Positions 16,512 through 27,400 of a DNA stretch of 64,000 nt are shown piece by piece. The translations under genes and the position numbers were made by a program. The notes under the pieces were generated by a model. It did no database searches and was not told where the DNA came from. It saw only the letters and a program-made list of their open reading frames with translations. Each line of letters begins with the position of its first letter. Position 1 is the stretch's first letter. Source of the DNA: an uncultured Coriobacteriales bacterium (GTDB taxonomy: Bacteria > Actinomycetota > Coriobacteriia > Coriobacteriales > UMGS124); contig CABQHM010000010.1 of the NCBI GenBank assembly GCA_902464015.1, positions 1 to 64,000 of the forward strand, in the 5' to 3' direction.

Positions 16512-18527
16512 TTAGAGAGCAGCGCCCTCGAGAGCAGCGTCGACGGCGTCCTTGATGGCCTTGGAGGTGATGGTGGCGCCGGAAACGGTGTCAACACCCT
16601 CGGTGCCGTTGGCGGCGATGATGGCGCCGGGGATCTCGGCGATAGCCTTGGTGCCGATGCCGTCGGTCTCGGAGTTGTCGCCAACCTCGACGGCGGTGAT
16701 GACGCCACCCTCGACGGTCACGGTCACAGGCACGCTGCCGCCGATGCCCTTGCCGTCGCCCTCATAGGTGCCGTCGGCCCACTTGGCCTCGGCGTCGGAA
16801 GCAACGGAGTCGCGGGCCTTCTCCTCGGAAGAGCCGGCAGCCTGAGCGGCAGCGGCCTCCTCGGCAGCCTTGGCAGCGGCGATGCTGATGGCCTCGGCGG
16901 CCTCATTGTCAGCGGCGATGACGTCGGCAGCCAGCGGCACGTTGCCGCCCAGGGCAGCCGTGGCGGCGTTGGTGCCGGCGATGCGACCGAACACCGTGTA
17001 GCCGCTCATGACGCACCAGTAGTCGCCCTCCATGATACCGCCGGCAGCGCCGGGCACGGCCCACAGGCCGTCCATGGGACGGTCGTCGTAGCCGATGACC
17101 TGGGAGTTGACGTCAATCTTGATGCCGCCGAAGGTGCCCATGACGCCGGCAACAACGGGGATGCAGTAGAAGGGCGGGGTGGTCAGGGGCACACCAGACT
17201 TCACGGGCACGTCAAGATCGCCGGTCGCACCGTTGGCGATGGCGTCGTTCCACTCGTTGACCGTGCGCAGGAAGGCGTTGGCGTTGAACTTGTCGCCGGA
17301 GACGGTCTCGGTCTGGACCTTAGTGGCCAGTTCCTCGAGGGTGTCGGCCTGGACGACGGTGGCACCGTGCTCGCGCAGCCACTCGACGCGGTCGCCGCCC
17401 ACAACGGCAGCGTTGCAGTAGGCGGTCTCAACCATGGTCTGGTGAGCGGCCTCGTCGAAGAAGAGGTAGGCGCGGGCGTAGAACTGCTGCATGATCTCCT
17501 GGTTGACCAGGGAGGAGGTGAGGCCCTCGTTCACGAAGCGCTTGCCGTCGCAGTTGACGTACACGCCGAGGGTCTGGATGGCGTGAACCGTGGCGCCATA
17601 GTAGGCCATGTGCACGTCGTCGATGTTCTCGCACGCCTCGTAGGCCTCGGGCGTGTCATAGGTGCAGTAGCTGGTCTGGGGCCAGGGCTGGGGGTGACCA
17701 TAGTAGGAGCCGAAGCTCTTGGAGAGCTTGGCGCCGGCCTTCTCGGCCATGATGATGCCGGTGCCGTCGAGGTAAGGCACGCACTGGGCCTGGGAGATGT
17801 CGGCGTGACGGCCCAGGTAACGGGTCATCATTTCCTTGTTGCACTGGAAGCCGCCGGTGGCGATGATGACCTGCTTGGCGCCGATGGTAATCTTGTTGCC
17901 CTCAGCGTCGGTGCACACGATGCCGCAAGGCTTGCCGGCCTCGTCGCAGATGAGGTCGGTGGCGCGGGTCAGGAGCAGCGTGGTGCCGCCCTTGTCGTTG
18001 AAAATCTGGCCGAACTGCTGCAGGTACTCGTCGGTGTAGGACTTGGAGCCCTGCTCGGCGGGACGACGGCCACCCATCCACAGGTAGGAGCTGCCGGGAG
18101 CGAGCTGCTCGACGGTGAGGCCCAGGCCGCTGATCCAGTCGACGGTCTCCTCCCAGTTGACGATCATGGCCTTGCCCAGGTCGGGGTCGGACAGCGGGAC
18201 CTTGGCGTAGACGGCCTTCCAGTCGATGCCGAAGCGCGGGCCAAGGGCGCCGGCGGCGAAACGAGAGGTGCCACCCACGTGGCCGGAGGCCTCAACGAGG
18301 ATGGTCTGGGCGCCGGCCTCAACGGAAGCGACGGCGGCAGCCAGGCCGCCGATACCGGCGCCGGCGACAACGACGTCGCACGTATAGGTGTAGCCGCCCT
18401 CGGGCTCGGCAGCTGCCTCGTCGGCCTGGGCCTGCTTGACGGCGACCGTGCCGGCAACGGCGCTGATGCCGGCGACGGCGCCAGCACCCATGAGGAAGTT
18501 GCGGCGGGAAGAAGCGGTGTCGATCAT
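16512..18527 (-). CDS. Tat-exported flavoprotein reductase with C-terminal FMN-bind domain
   Basis: A 671-residue urocanate-reductase-like enzyme. The Tat signal SSRRNFLMGAG is followed by an FAD domain (DVVVAGAGIGGLAAA near residue 55) and a substrate-cap region with CDGKRFVNE, after which the fumarate-reductase TRD arginine is replaced by GLTSSLVNQ. An Ala/Glu-rich linker leads to a C-terminal FMN-bind domain (last ~80 residues, GTYEGDGKGIGG ... DTVSGATITS). SGAT is the site where ApbE links FMN to Thr, so the covalent FMN probably feeds electrons to FAD. AAGGAGGT lies before the ATG at 18527. The LuxR gene stopping at 18890 is upstream on the same strand. Substrate unknown. Confidence 0.93.
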   Translation of the reverse strand: MIDTASSRRNFLMGAGAVAGISAVAGTVAVKQAQADEAAAEPEGGYTYTCDVVVAGAGIGGLAAAVASVEAGAQTILVEASGHVGGTSRFAAGALGPRFGIDWKAVYAKVPLSDPDLGKAMIVNWEETVDWISGLGLTVEQLAPGSSYLWMGGRRPAEQGSKSYTDEYLQQFGQIFNDKGGTTLLLTRATDLICDEAGKPCGIVCTDAEGNKITIGAKQVIIATGGFQCNKEMMTRYLGRHADISQAQCVPYLDGTGIIMAEKAGAKLSKSFGSYYGHPQPWPQTSYCTYDTPEAYEACENIDDVHMAYYGATVHAIQTLGVYVNCDGKRFVNEGLTSSLVNQEIMQQFYARAYLFFDEAAHQTMVETAYCNAAVVGGDRVEWLREHGATVVQADTLEELATKVQTETVSGDKFNANAFLRTVNEWNDAIANGATGDLDVPVKSGVPLTTPPFYCIPVVAGVMGTFGGIKIDVNSQVIGYDDRPMDGLWAVPGAAGGIMEGDYWCVMSGYTVFGRIAGTNAATAALGGNVPLAADVIAADNEAAEAISIAAAKAAEEAAAAQAAGSSEEKARDSVASDAEAKWADGTYEGDGKGIGGSVPVTVTVEGGVITAVEVGDNSETDGIGTKAIAEIPGAIIAANGTEGVDTVSGATITSKAIKDAVDAALEGAAL

Positions 18528-18889
18528 TGTTACCTCCTTGGTCGTAGTGGCGAGCGCCCACAGGCTCGCGCGCCCCGCCCCGACGGCAACCGCCGGCGCA
18601 GCCACGCCTGGTCCAGGCTCTCAGGAAGGGTTTGCCCGCCCTGACGCCAGTGCCATATACCTGTAAGCGTTTGTCCCCCGCACGGCCGCCCCTTGCGGCC
18701 ATGCCTAGGTACAACCATACGCAGCCCAACCTATTTGCACATCACCGACGCATTGGTTAGACGCCCTTTTCCAGGCCTTTCAAAGGCAGCCAACCCTACC
18801 CCCAAAATGTGTGTTGCCCACCTTTGAGCTGGAATAATGCGGATTCCGTGTCAGTTCGTAATGCAGGTCTGCCCGCGGGCAAAAATCTT
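18528..18889. promoter_or_regulatory. upstream region of the FMN-bind reductase
   Basis: A 362-bp non-coding stretch. TTGAGCTGG at 18824-18832, followed by AATAATGCGGATT, closely matches 32635-32655 upstream of another reductase. A small dyad GCCTTTCAAAGGC lies near 18775. No promoter hexamers stand out, and no terminator for the LuxR gene was recognised. Confidence 0.4.
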
Positions 18890-20545
18890 TTAGGCCTCAG
18901 GGCGATCGATGACCTCTCGCTCGATATATTCGATAAGCTCCTGCTTGGAATGGACGTCAAGCTTTACGTAAATGCGCTTGATATGCGCCCACGCGGTGTT
19001 TTGAGTGATGCCGAGATCGGCGGCAATGGCGTTTGCGCTCCAGCCGCGGGCAAGCTGCACGAGAACCTGAGACTCGCGCGCGGTAAGGCCATGCTCGATT
19101 GCCCACTCCTCCACGCGAGCGCCCACGCGGCCGCGCACCTCCTGCTGCTGCTCGAAATCCTGCTCGCCGGCATCTGCAACCGTCACCGCGCCCTCCGGCT
19201 GCGCCGCCCCATCAGCGGCGACCGACTCGCCGCTCGCCCCAGGCGAAACGACCGCGGCCGCACCCTTGTCGCGGCGGCGCAGCAAGACAGCCGGCACCAT
19301 CGCGAGTAGATATATGCACACAAGGATGAGAATGGTGGCATACGAGGCGGCAGCTCGCGCCTCGAGTCCGTTGAGCGCCATGCCCAGTGCAAGTCCCACC
19401 ACAAGCGACAGCTGCGTGCCCACCTGGTACACACCCATGAGCGCCACGGACGGCACCGACACGCGGCGAGCCGTCTCCACGAGGAACAACACGAACGCCA
19501 TGCCTACCAGGTCGTAGCACACCACCATGACCATGCCGGCATAGTGGCCGAACGCCCCCGGAATAAACGGCAGGGTGGAGAGCGCCACAAGCATGAACGG
19601 GAACAGCACCCGATACACAGTGGACGTCTCGGGCACGCGGCGCGAAAGCAGGACCACCGCAGCAAGCAGCACAGCGGCCAAAACAAGCGCCTCAGCCATG
19701 GGAACAGCGCCCACCACGGGCTCGAACGTGCTGCCAATAACCGAGGTATGCAGCAAGCCCACCACGGCCGTCAACACAAATATGCAGAGAAACGAGCTGA
19801 AGTAGCCGTGCAACGTCTTTTTTAGCAGGGAAAGCACCTCGCGCATCCCGCCGGAAGCAGCACCTCGCCCACCAGCGGCCGAGACATCGCTGCCGGCCAC
19901 GGCGACAGCTCCCCCATCCTCACGCCCCGCGTCCACCTCCGCGCTTATCTCACGCACAAGGTACCAATGTACAGCCCCCGAGAGCGCAAGTGCGCCAAAC
20001 GCCGCCGCAAACAGCGCCCACCCGTCTACGTACGAGAGCGCAAAATACCCCGCCGCCTGCATGAGAAAGCCGCAGACAAGGCCGCGCACGGCAACGCGCA
20101 CGTCGGGTTCGAACACGAACGGCTCGAACCAAGCAAGCGTCATGACCGCCGAGCCCACCGCATATATCAGCCCGCACACCAGCGAACCCACGCCGGGATC
20201 GAGCGAGGAAAGCAATCCCGACGCGCCAGCGACATACCCCGCGAGCATGATGACTGCCGAGCACACAAACGAGGCAGGCGGGACATACCCGCCTACAAAC
20301 GAAAACGGCCGGCGCATATCGTGGGAACCCCCGTGCGCAAACCCGGCCAGCACGAAAGCGACAAGCACCAGCGTGGCGAAGGCACCAACAATATTGGTAA
20401 TAAGCGAGAAGGATGTCTGTGCCACAAAACCGTGGCTTGTACCCGCCTCGGCTCCAAACGCCGTGATGTAGGCGTTGGACGTCACTGCGCGTGCAAGGCC
20501 GTAGCCCGCTGCAAGCAGCACCGTTGTGCGCACGCTTTTCGACAC
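18890..20545 (-). CDS. membrane-bound LuxR-family transcriptional regulator
   Basis: A 551-residue protein with two blocks of hydrophobic helices (~5-205 and ~245-425) around a Gly/Ala-rich central linker, a 6+6 pattern like a major-facilitator transporter. A Gln/Glu linker then leads to the LuxR helix-turn-helix (~484-548: HGLTARESQVLVQLARGWSANAIAADLGITQNTAWAHIKRIYVKLDVHS). The membrane part is a plausible ligand receptor. The start is GTG at 20545, with AAGGGGG 5-6 nt upstream. It is divergent from the reductase at 20882 and upstream of the reductase that starts at 18527; either or both could be targets. Confidence 0.9.
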   Translation of the reverse strand: MSKSVRTTVLLAAGYGLARAVTSNAYITAFGAEAGTSHGFVAQTSFSLITNIVGAFATLVLVAFVLAGFAHGGSHDMRRPFSFVGGYVPPASFVCSAVIMLAGYVAGASGLLSSLDPGVGSLVCGLIYAVGSAVMTLAWFEPFVFEPDVRVAVRGLVCGFLMQAAGYFALSYVDGWALFAAAFGALALSGAVHWYLVREISAEVDAGREDGGAVAVAGSDVSAAGGRGAASGGMREVLSLLKKTLHGYFSSFLCIFVLTAVVGLLHTSVIGSTFEPVVGAVPMAEALVLAAVLLAAVVLLSRRVPETSTVYRVLFPFMLVALSTLPFIPGAFGHYAGMVMVVCYDLVGMAFVLFLVETARRVSVPSVALMGVYQVGTQLSLVVGLALGMALNGLEARAAASYATILILVCIYLLAMVPAVLLRRRDKGAAAVVSPGASGESVAADGAAQPEGAVTVADAGEQDFEQQQEVRGRVGARVEEWAIEHGLTARESQVLVQLARGWSANAIAADLGITQNTAWAHIKRIYVKLDVHSKQELIEYIEREVIDRPEA

Positions 20546-20881
20546 CCGCGCCCCCTTCGCCCGTCATTCAGTGGTATGCCCATGATACCTGATTCCAGAT
20601 GGCACATGCCCCGACGTATTTTGAAGCGGGCCACATAGGCCGCCGACGGCGACCTCGTCGGCGCACAGGTCAGGCGCAGGCGCGCCCGCACTGCCTGGCC
20701 CTAGCCTCGGAAAGTCTCGAGCCGAGCACCCCGAAAAAATTTTTACCGCTCCCTACCATAGCATCTACCAGTCAAAATACAACCCTAACCGATTATCGGT
20801 GATGCATCTGGAGCCGCCAGGTGCCATACCTTGAGATGCAACAGCGCACCACAGGGTCGCTGAGAAACAAGGAGGAGCACC
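20546..20881. promoter_or_regulatory. divergent control region, LuxR and FMN-bind reductase
   Basis: CTACCAG at 20765-20771 is followed 16 nt later by the perfect palindrome ACCGATTATCGGT (20788-20800). A similar motif-then-palindrome layout occurs at 54213-54249. An AT-rich GAAAAAATTTTT lies near 20732. These are likely operator or promoter elements for the reductase at 20882. Confidence 0.5.
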
Positions 20882-22765
20882 ATGGAAATGAACCGCCGCA
20901 ACTTCGTGAAGACCACCGCCGGCGTCGCCGCCGCCAGCATGCTTGCCGCCGTGCCGGCATTCGCTGAGGAGGCCAAGCCCGCCGAGGGCGAGGCTGCTGC
21001 CGAGGAGACCGCCGCCCCCGCCGCTGGCGTGCAGGACGGCAAGTACGTCACCTCTTGGCTGGGCCACGAGAACTATATCTATGTTGAGACCACCTTCGCC
21101 GGCGGCGCCATCGCCAACTGCCGCGTGCTGCGCAACGACGAGACCACTGGCGTGGGCACCTACCCCTGCGAGGTCCTGCCCGGCCGCATCGTTGCCGCCC
21201 AGAGCGTCGAGGTTGACGCCATGAGCGGTGCAACCCTCACCTCCATGGCCATCAAGAGCGCCGTGCGCCAGGCCATCTCCGACGCCGGCGGCGACCCCAA
21301 GGTCGACTTCTGCGCTCCCGCCCCCTCCTCGTTCGTCGTTCCTGAGTTCCCCGAGTCCCAGGACGTCGTCATCGTCGGCGCCGGCACCTCGGGCCTCATC
21401 TGCGCCACGCGCCTGCTCGAGATGGGCTACAGCGTGACCCTGCTCGAGAAGCAGGACATCCCCGGCGGCTCCATGGGCATGACCTACGGCGGCGTCGCCG
21501 CTGCCGGCTCGCAGCTCCAGGCCAACTACGCCTGCGGCCGCTTCGAGGACAGCCCCCTGTACAACGTCGACGCCATGCTTGGCCTGCTCGCCAACTACGT
21601 CAACCCCGATCATGACACGCATGACGGCGCCATGCCCTTCCAGACCACCATGTACCACACCTCTGGCCAGCTCGTTGACTGGCTGCACTCCATCGGCGTG
21701 GGCTTCTACACCATGGGCGTGAACAAGGCCTACGGCATCACCCCCTACCTGGCCCCCGGCTGCTACGAGGGCGGCTGCGGCTTCGCCATGGAGTTCCTCG
21801 TTGACCGCGTGGGCGCTCTGGGCGGCCAGATTTTCTACGGCGTCAAGGCCACTTCGCTCGTGCAGGACGAGTCCGGTGCGGTGACGGGCGTCAACGCCGA
21901 GGGCGAGGACGGCAGCACCTACACCGTGAGCGGCCGCGCAATCGTGCTCGCCACGGGCGGCTACGGCGCCAACCAGGACATGATTGCCCAGTACAGCCCC
22001 AAGTACGCCGGCCACGTGTTCAACTGCTCGCCCTGCTCCACGGGTGAGGGCATCGAGATGGGCGTGGCTGCCGGCGGCTACGTCGAGTGCATGGACCGCG
22101 ACCTGGGCGCTTACCTGTCCACCGACGGCTCTGACGGCTCCTTCTTCGAGCTCGCGTTCCTCTATCAGACCACACCCGGCATCATGGTCAACGCCAACGG
22201 CGATCAGTTCGGCAACATCACCTCGAACAACCACGGCATGCAGGCCGCTGCCCTGCTCGACGAGTCCAATGGCGGCAAGTTCTACCACATCTTCGACGAG
22301 TCTGCCGCCGTCACCACCAAGAAGAACGACACGTGGGCATTTGACACCTACGAGGCCGTCTTTGACCGTGGCCTCGTCCAGCACTTCGACACCGTTGAGG
22401 AGGCCGCCGAGACTCTGAACCTCCCCAACCTGGCCGCCACGATCGAGAAGAACAACGAGGTCGCCCTCACCGGCGAGCCCGACGAGTGGGGCCGCAAGGT
22501 CGTCCCCTTCATCGACACCCGCACGGGCGTCTACGCCATCTCCGTCATGCCTACCTTCTACCTGACCACGGGCGGCCTTGCCATCGACACGGCCGATCAC
22601 GTGCTGCGCGAGGACGGAAGCGTCATCCCCAACCTCTACGCTGCCGGCGACGTCTGCGGCTCCATCGAGGAGAAGGACGGCTGCAACTACAAGATGGGCT
22701 TCGACGCCGCGATGACCTTCGGCTACATCATGGCCGACTCCATCAACACCGACCTGAGCGCCTAA
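20882..22765 (+). CDS. Tat-exported flavoprotein reductase with N-terminal FMN-bind domain
   Basis: A 627-residue enzyme. The Tat signal MNRRNFVKTTAG is followed by an FMN-bind domain (~52-135, flavinylation motif DAMSGATLTS at 112-121) and an FAD_binding_2 reductase domain (VIVGAGTSGLICA from ~163). The FMN domain lies before the FAD domain, the reverse of the neighbour at 16512. The substrate region reads NANGDQFGNITSNNHG, so even the usual RF-NE pattern is altered and no TRD arginine exists; the substrate is not fumarate and remains unknown. The start has AAGGAGG 8 nt upstream. A strong terminator follows. It is divergent from the LuxR gene starting at 20545. Confidence 0.93.
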   Translation: MEMNRRNFVKTTAGVAAASMLAAVPAFAEEAKPAEGEAAAEETAAPAAGVQDGKYVTSWLGHENYIYVETTFAGGAIANCRVLRNDETTGVGTYPCEVLPGRIVAAQSVEVDAMSGATLTSMAIKSAVRQAISDAGGDPKVDFCAPAPSSFVVPEFPESQDVVIVGAGTSGLICATRLLEMGYSVTLLEKQDIPGGSMGMTYGGVAAAGSQLQANYACGRFEDSPLYNVDAMLGLLANYVNPDHDTHDGAMPFQTTMYHTSGQLVDWLHSIGVGFYTMGVNKAYGITPYLAPGCYEGGCGFAMEFLVDRVGALGGQIFYGVKATSLVQDESGAVTGVNAEGEDGSTYTVSGRAIVLATGGYGANQDMIAQYSPKYAGHVFNCSPCSTGEGIEMGVAAGGYVECMDRDLGAYLSTDGSDGSFFELAFLYQTTPGIMVNANGDQFGNITSNNHGMQAAALLDESNGGKFYHIFDESAAVTTKKNDTWAFDTYEAVFDRGLVQHFDTVEEAAETLNLPNLAATIEKNNEVALTGEPDEWGRKVVPFIDTRTGVYAISVMPTFYLTTGGLAIDTADHVLREDGSVIPNLYAAGDVCGSIEEKDGCNYKMGFDAAMTFGYIMADSINTDLSA

Positions 22766-22794
22766 TCCCGCAGCTCAAAGCAGGTATGTAAGAA

Positions 22795-22835
22795 GGGAGC
22801 GCCGCGCACTCGCGCGACGCTCCCTTCTCGTTTCT
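22795..22835 (+). terminator. rho-independent terminator
   Basis: GGGAGCG..GCGC pairs with GCGC..CGCTCCC in a GC-rich hairpin followed by TTCTCGTTT. It lies 30 nt after the reductase stop at 22765. Confidence 0.78.
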
Positions 22836-22917
22836 CCAGGCCTGTCCAGTTTCCTACGGGCCGCCTCGGGCCCCTTCACGCGAGTTCTCGTTTCCCTCCG
22901 TGCGTGCGCCCGTCCCG

Positions 22918-23856
22918 CTACTGGGCGACCCCCATGTGCTCGACCGCCCTGTTGATCACGTCGACCGCCAGGGGAACCGCAGGGTTTGCCGTGTCCTCGC
23001 GATAATGGGCGTACAGCGCGTACTTTTGGGCATCGTCGTTGCAGAACTCGACGATCCGGTAATCGGAAAGCGAAAGCGGCGTGATGCGGCGCGCGATGCT
23101 TCGATACGTCACGTGCACACCGCTCCTGAAGCGCATCAGATTCGCGTGATGACCGTGTATGCCCGCCCACGGCATGAGCACGACCTCGGGGTCGCAACCG
23201 TTCTTGCACAGCACGCCCTCAAGCTCGCTTGTGTGCCCGCCGGTCAGGGCCGGGTCATAAGACCAGACCGTGTCGCTTCCCATGTCGGACATCCAGACCT
23301 TGCGGTGCTGGGCGAGCCGGTGCGTGTTTCGCACCACGGCCACCAAAGGATCGGTCACCAGGCGCGCCGAACGCACACCCGCGACGTCGACGCGCGCCGC
23401 ATCGCTTTGCGGGCACAGACATAGGTCGGCGGTTCCCATCAAGGGGTGGCGCAGGCTGGCATAAGAGAGAATGTCTTGCACGTCGAGGTCGAGGCTGTAG
23501 CCGCACTGCCCCAGCTCCATGTCGACCGAAGAGAGCAGATCGTCGCTTAAGGCGCAGTCGGACAAGGCGTTCACGCGCAGGTGCAGCGGCTTGGATTCGC
23601 GCATCTTCCCCATGTAATCCATCGCGCTGTCGTAGACGCGCAGGATATCGTACGCCTTGTCGAGAAACGCCCGTCCCAGCGGCGTGGGCGTGACCCCCAT
23701 GCTGCTGCGCTGCAGCAGCTCGCCCCCCACGCATTTCTCCAAAGCCACCATGTGCTTGCTCAGCCCAGGCTGAGAGATGTTAAGCTGGGCGGCAGCTTTG
23801 GTCATGCTTCCCTCAGACGCAACCCACACGTACTCGCGTATATACTCAGTGTCCAT
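22918..23856 (-). CDS. LysR-family transcriptional regulator
   Basis: A 312-residue regulator. The N-terminal winged helix is clear (MDTEYIREYVWVASEGSMTKAAAQLNISQPGLSKHMVALEKCVGGELLQRS), followed by a ~220-residue substrate-binding-like domain that would hold the inducer. GGGGGTCGAAGG precedes the ATG at 23856. It is convergent with the reductase at 20882 and divergent from the surface-protein gene at 24405, across a 548-bp gap. LysR proteins usually control a divergent neighbour, but a surface adhesin would be an odd target; the regulated gene is not evident. Confidence 0.92.
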   Translation of the reverse strand: MDTEYIREYVWVASEGSMTKAAAQLNISQPGLSKHMVALEKCVGGELLQRSSMGVTPTPLGRAFLDKAYDILRVYDSAMDYMGKMRESKPLHLRVNALSDCALSDDLLSSVDMELGQCGYSLDLDVQDILSYASLRHPLMGTADLCLCPQSDAARVDVAGVRSARLVTDPLVAVVRNTHRLAQHRKVWMSDMGSDTVWSYDPALTGGHTSELEGVLCKNGCDPEVVLMPWAGIHGHHANLMRFRSGVHVTYRSIARRITPLSLSDYRIVEFCNDDAQKYALYAHYREDTANPAVPLAVDVINRAVEHMGVAQ

Positions 23857-24404
23857 TGCCTTCGACCCCCTTAAACCTGCTGCGACGCTCCTCGCAATCG
23901 CATCGCGTGCCTTTGCCAGGCATCGGCGGAATTCATGATGGCAGAGTGGGGTACTTCTCGGATATCGACCATATTGGTGTTTTCAAATTAGGCTGTTTGC
24001 CTGCTGTTTTGTATCTTTCGTCCAAAAATGAAAGCCAGTTCTGTCAACAAAAATCGCATTGGCGCAGCACACATCGGCCAATCTGGCGATGCCCACTGGG
24101 CCATTTTGAACGGCCAAGTCCCTACTCTTGCATCATGTCGCGCGCCAACAAAACGCTATGGCGGCCCAATCCAAACGCTAGTACCGACCCTTCGGACAGG
24201 ACGCCCAGCGGAGCGGGCGAAAACTTTTTGCAGAATGTTGTGACGTGAGCCGCCCTCAATGCGTCTTTAAGTATTGCAAGGCCTTGGATATGCCGTGTGT
24301 GTTCCTCGTTTGCGACACATTGCGGCCACTATACTGGGGCAAAAGGATGCAAAAGGACCACGCGCCGCGCGGCACCTCGCGGAGCATGACAAGAAGGGGG
24401 TCCC
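23857..24404. promoter_or_regulatory. long intergenic region before the surface-protein gene
   Basis: About 550 bp without a recognisable gene. TATACT at 24330-24335, preceded by a TTTGCG-like -35 about 16 nt upstream, is a plausible promoter ~70 nt before the ATG at 24405. GAAGGGGG lies just upstream of that ATG. The rest is AT-richer than the neighbouring genes and may hold LysR sites that I could not define. Confidence 0.35.
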
Positions 24405-27400
24405 ATGAACGCCTCTCAAACCACACGCCGGATGCTCGCATCCGCAGGAGCCGGCGCCATCATCGCGGCCGGAGCACTCGTGGCAGGTATCGCCACCCAA
24501 CCCTATCCCGCCCTCGCAGAGGACGCAACCTATGACACCGTCGCCAGCGACGCGTCGTACTCCGACGTAGCCGCCGACGATGACAGCGCATCGGCGGGCG
24601 ACACAGCCGCCGACGACGCCCAGCAGGCCAACCAGAGCACTGACGCGGGCGCGGGCGCACAGGACGCTCCGAAGTTCTCGGCCGCATCCGGCGCCCCCAC
24701 GGCCACCGCGAGCAAGCCGTGCCTTGCGTTGAGCGTACCCGGCTCCTTTGACACCACGCAGGCCGAGGCGCTTCTTGGCCGCATCAATGAAATTCGCACC
24801 GAGGCCGCCGCAGAAGGCCTCGTAGACTACGAGAGCGGCGTTGCCGTGACGGGCCAGCCCCTCACCTGGAGCACCGGCCTGGAGCAGCTAGCGCAGGTGC
24901 GCGCGGCAGAGGCCTCGTACAGCTTCTCGCACACCCGCCCCGACGGCAGCGGCACCGTGCTTGACACCAACGGGCCCCTCGTTGCCGGCGCAAATCCCAC
25001 CGTTCTGGCCGAGAACCTCGCCCAGGCATCCGACACCGCTTCGGCTCTTGAACTCTGGTACGCCGAGAAGGACGCTTACGAGCGCTATCTGAACGGCGAC
25101 ACGAGCGTTTCTGAAGGCGACTTCGGCCACTATGCGGCGCTTATCAGCGACGACTATACCTACGTTGGACTCGGGTCATTCATTGCCGCCGACGGAGGCA
25201 CCTACCTGGCCAGCGAGTTCTCCAACGCCGCCAGCGCCTCCGCTGCCGTGCAGCCCGACGGCGAGTGCGTCGCTCAGATCAACGCCGAGACAGCAGGGCT
25301 TACGGCGGGCATCGCCACGCCCCAAGATTGGGACGGCTCCCTCACGGCTGGGCAGATGCTCCAGCTGGACCTCAACCTCACGAGCACCCAAGGCGGCACC
25401 TACGCTGCGGCGACACAGCTTACCTGGACAAGCAGCGACGAGTCGGTCGCCACGGTCGACGGCAACGGCCTCGTGAGCACCGTGGGCAGCAGCACGGCCA
25501 CCATCAGCGTAAGCGCCGCGGCCGATGGGCAGGCCCTCGCCTCGATCGACCTTACAGTCGCAGCCCAGCAGGTCGGCGTGCCGAGCGTTGCCGGCATGAC
25601 GCTTGATGACGCCCGCGACGCGCTTGAGGCGGCTGGCCTGGTGGTCGGAGACACCATCACCGGGGATGAGGCCTCCGACCCCTCAATGAACGGTGTCGTG
25701 TACGACCAGGACCCCGCGGCCAATACCCTGGTGGACGCAGGCACGCAGGTAAACCTAACCGCCTACGCCGACTACGTGGCCCCCTGGGCCACGAGCTGCG
25801 AGGCAGCCGAGCCCGTGGAGACCGAAGCGGGCGTGGCACCCGAGCTGCCTGCGACCGTCACCGTCTATTGGAGCAAGGGCGACCCCACGCAGGAGCCCGT
25901 GACCTGGGATGATATTGACCCCGCGCTTTATGCCGACGGCGACAGCTTCCAGGTGAGCGGCACCGTGGGCGACACGGGGCTCACCACGACGGTGGGCGTC
26001 ACCGTCAAGGCAAAGCCCGCCCCCACAATCGCCTCGCTCGAAGACGTCAACGTCACCACACCTTCCGGCACCGCGCCCGAGCTGCCCGAAACAGTGAACG
26101 CCACTATGTCCGACGACACCACGACCACGATGAACGTGAGCTGGAACGCCGTGGACGCCTCGCAGTACAGCTCTCGCGAGGGCGGCACGTTCGACGTGAC
26201 GGGCACGGTCGAGGGCGCGGCGGGCTATGCCGTGGCACACGTCACCGTGACCCCCGCGACCATCACGGCGCTTGAGGACCCCGCGCCCATCACCACCTTC
26301 GTCGGCCACGAGCCCACACTCCCTGCGACCGTGAAGGCGACCTGGAGCAACGGCGACGTCACCGACGAACTGGTTGAGTGGCAGCCCCTGCTCGGCCTCA
26401 CCCAGGACGGCAAGGGCCCCTGGGACTTCGCCGGTGACGTCGTGCTCACGGGCACGGTGGAGGGCACCGACAAGACCGCGTCGCTCAAGGTGAGCGTCGT
26501 GCAACCCAAGGCGCAGAGCGTAGGCGAGCTCGTCGGCGTGTCGACCAAGGCAGGCACGGCGCCCAAGCTGCCCCAAACTGTGCAAGTGACCTGGGAGGAT
26601 GGCAGTACCACGCAGGAGAGCATCACGTGGGATGCGATCGATCCCGCCAGCTATGAGAAAGCAGGGATCTTCACCGTCACCGGCACGGTGCCTTCGGCCG
26701 ACAACGCCCAGGTCGGCGTACAGGTGACCGTGACTGCCGCCGATCTCACCATTACCAGCGTCGCCGCCATCGCCGACGTCACCACGCCCTCCGGCACTGC
26801 CCCGACACTTCCCAGCCAGGTCGAGGTCACGTGGAGCGACGGCAGCACGGGCACGGGCACCATTGCCTGGGACGCCGTGGACGAGGCCTCTTACAAGGTG
26901 CGCGCAGGCGGAGAGTTCAGCGTGCACGGCACCGTGAGCGCCACGCAAGGTTCCGGCGAGGGCGCCGCAGACGGCAAGGCAGACGTCAGCGTGCGCGTCA
27001 TCGTGAGCGCCGCCACCGCAACGGCCGTCGAGCAGCCTGCCGGCGTGTCCACGACCGCGAATACCGCCCCTACCCTGCCCGCAACCGCGCGCGTCACCTG
27101 GAGCAACGGCGACGTCACCGACGAGGCTGTGACCTGGGATGCCATCAATCCCTCGTTCTACGAGAACGCCGGCACGTTCACCGCGAGCGGCAAGGTGAGC
27201 TCCACCGGCCAAGGTGTGAGCTGCAAGGTCACCGTGAAGGCCGCGGCGGCGACCGCAACAGCCGTCTCCGCGAAGGCAGTGGACATTACCACCACGGCAG
27301 GCGTTGCCCCCCAGCTCCCCGCCAGCGTCGAGGTCACCTGGAGCAACGGCACAACCACAAAGGAAGTCGTCAGTTGGAACGCGGTGTCTGGCAACGCCTA

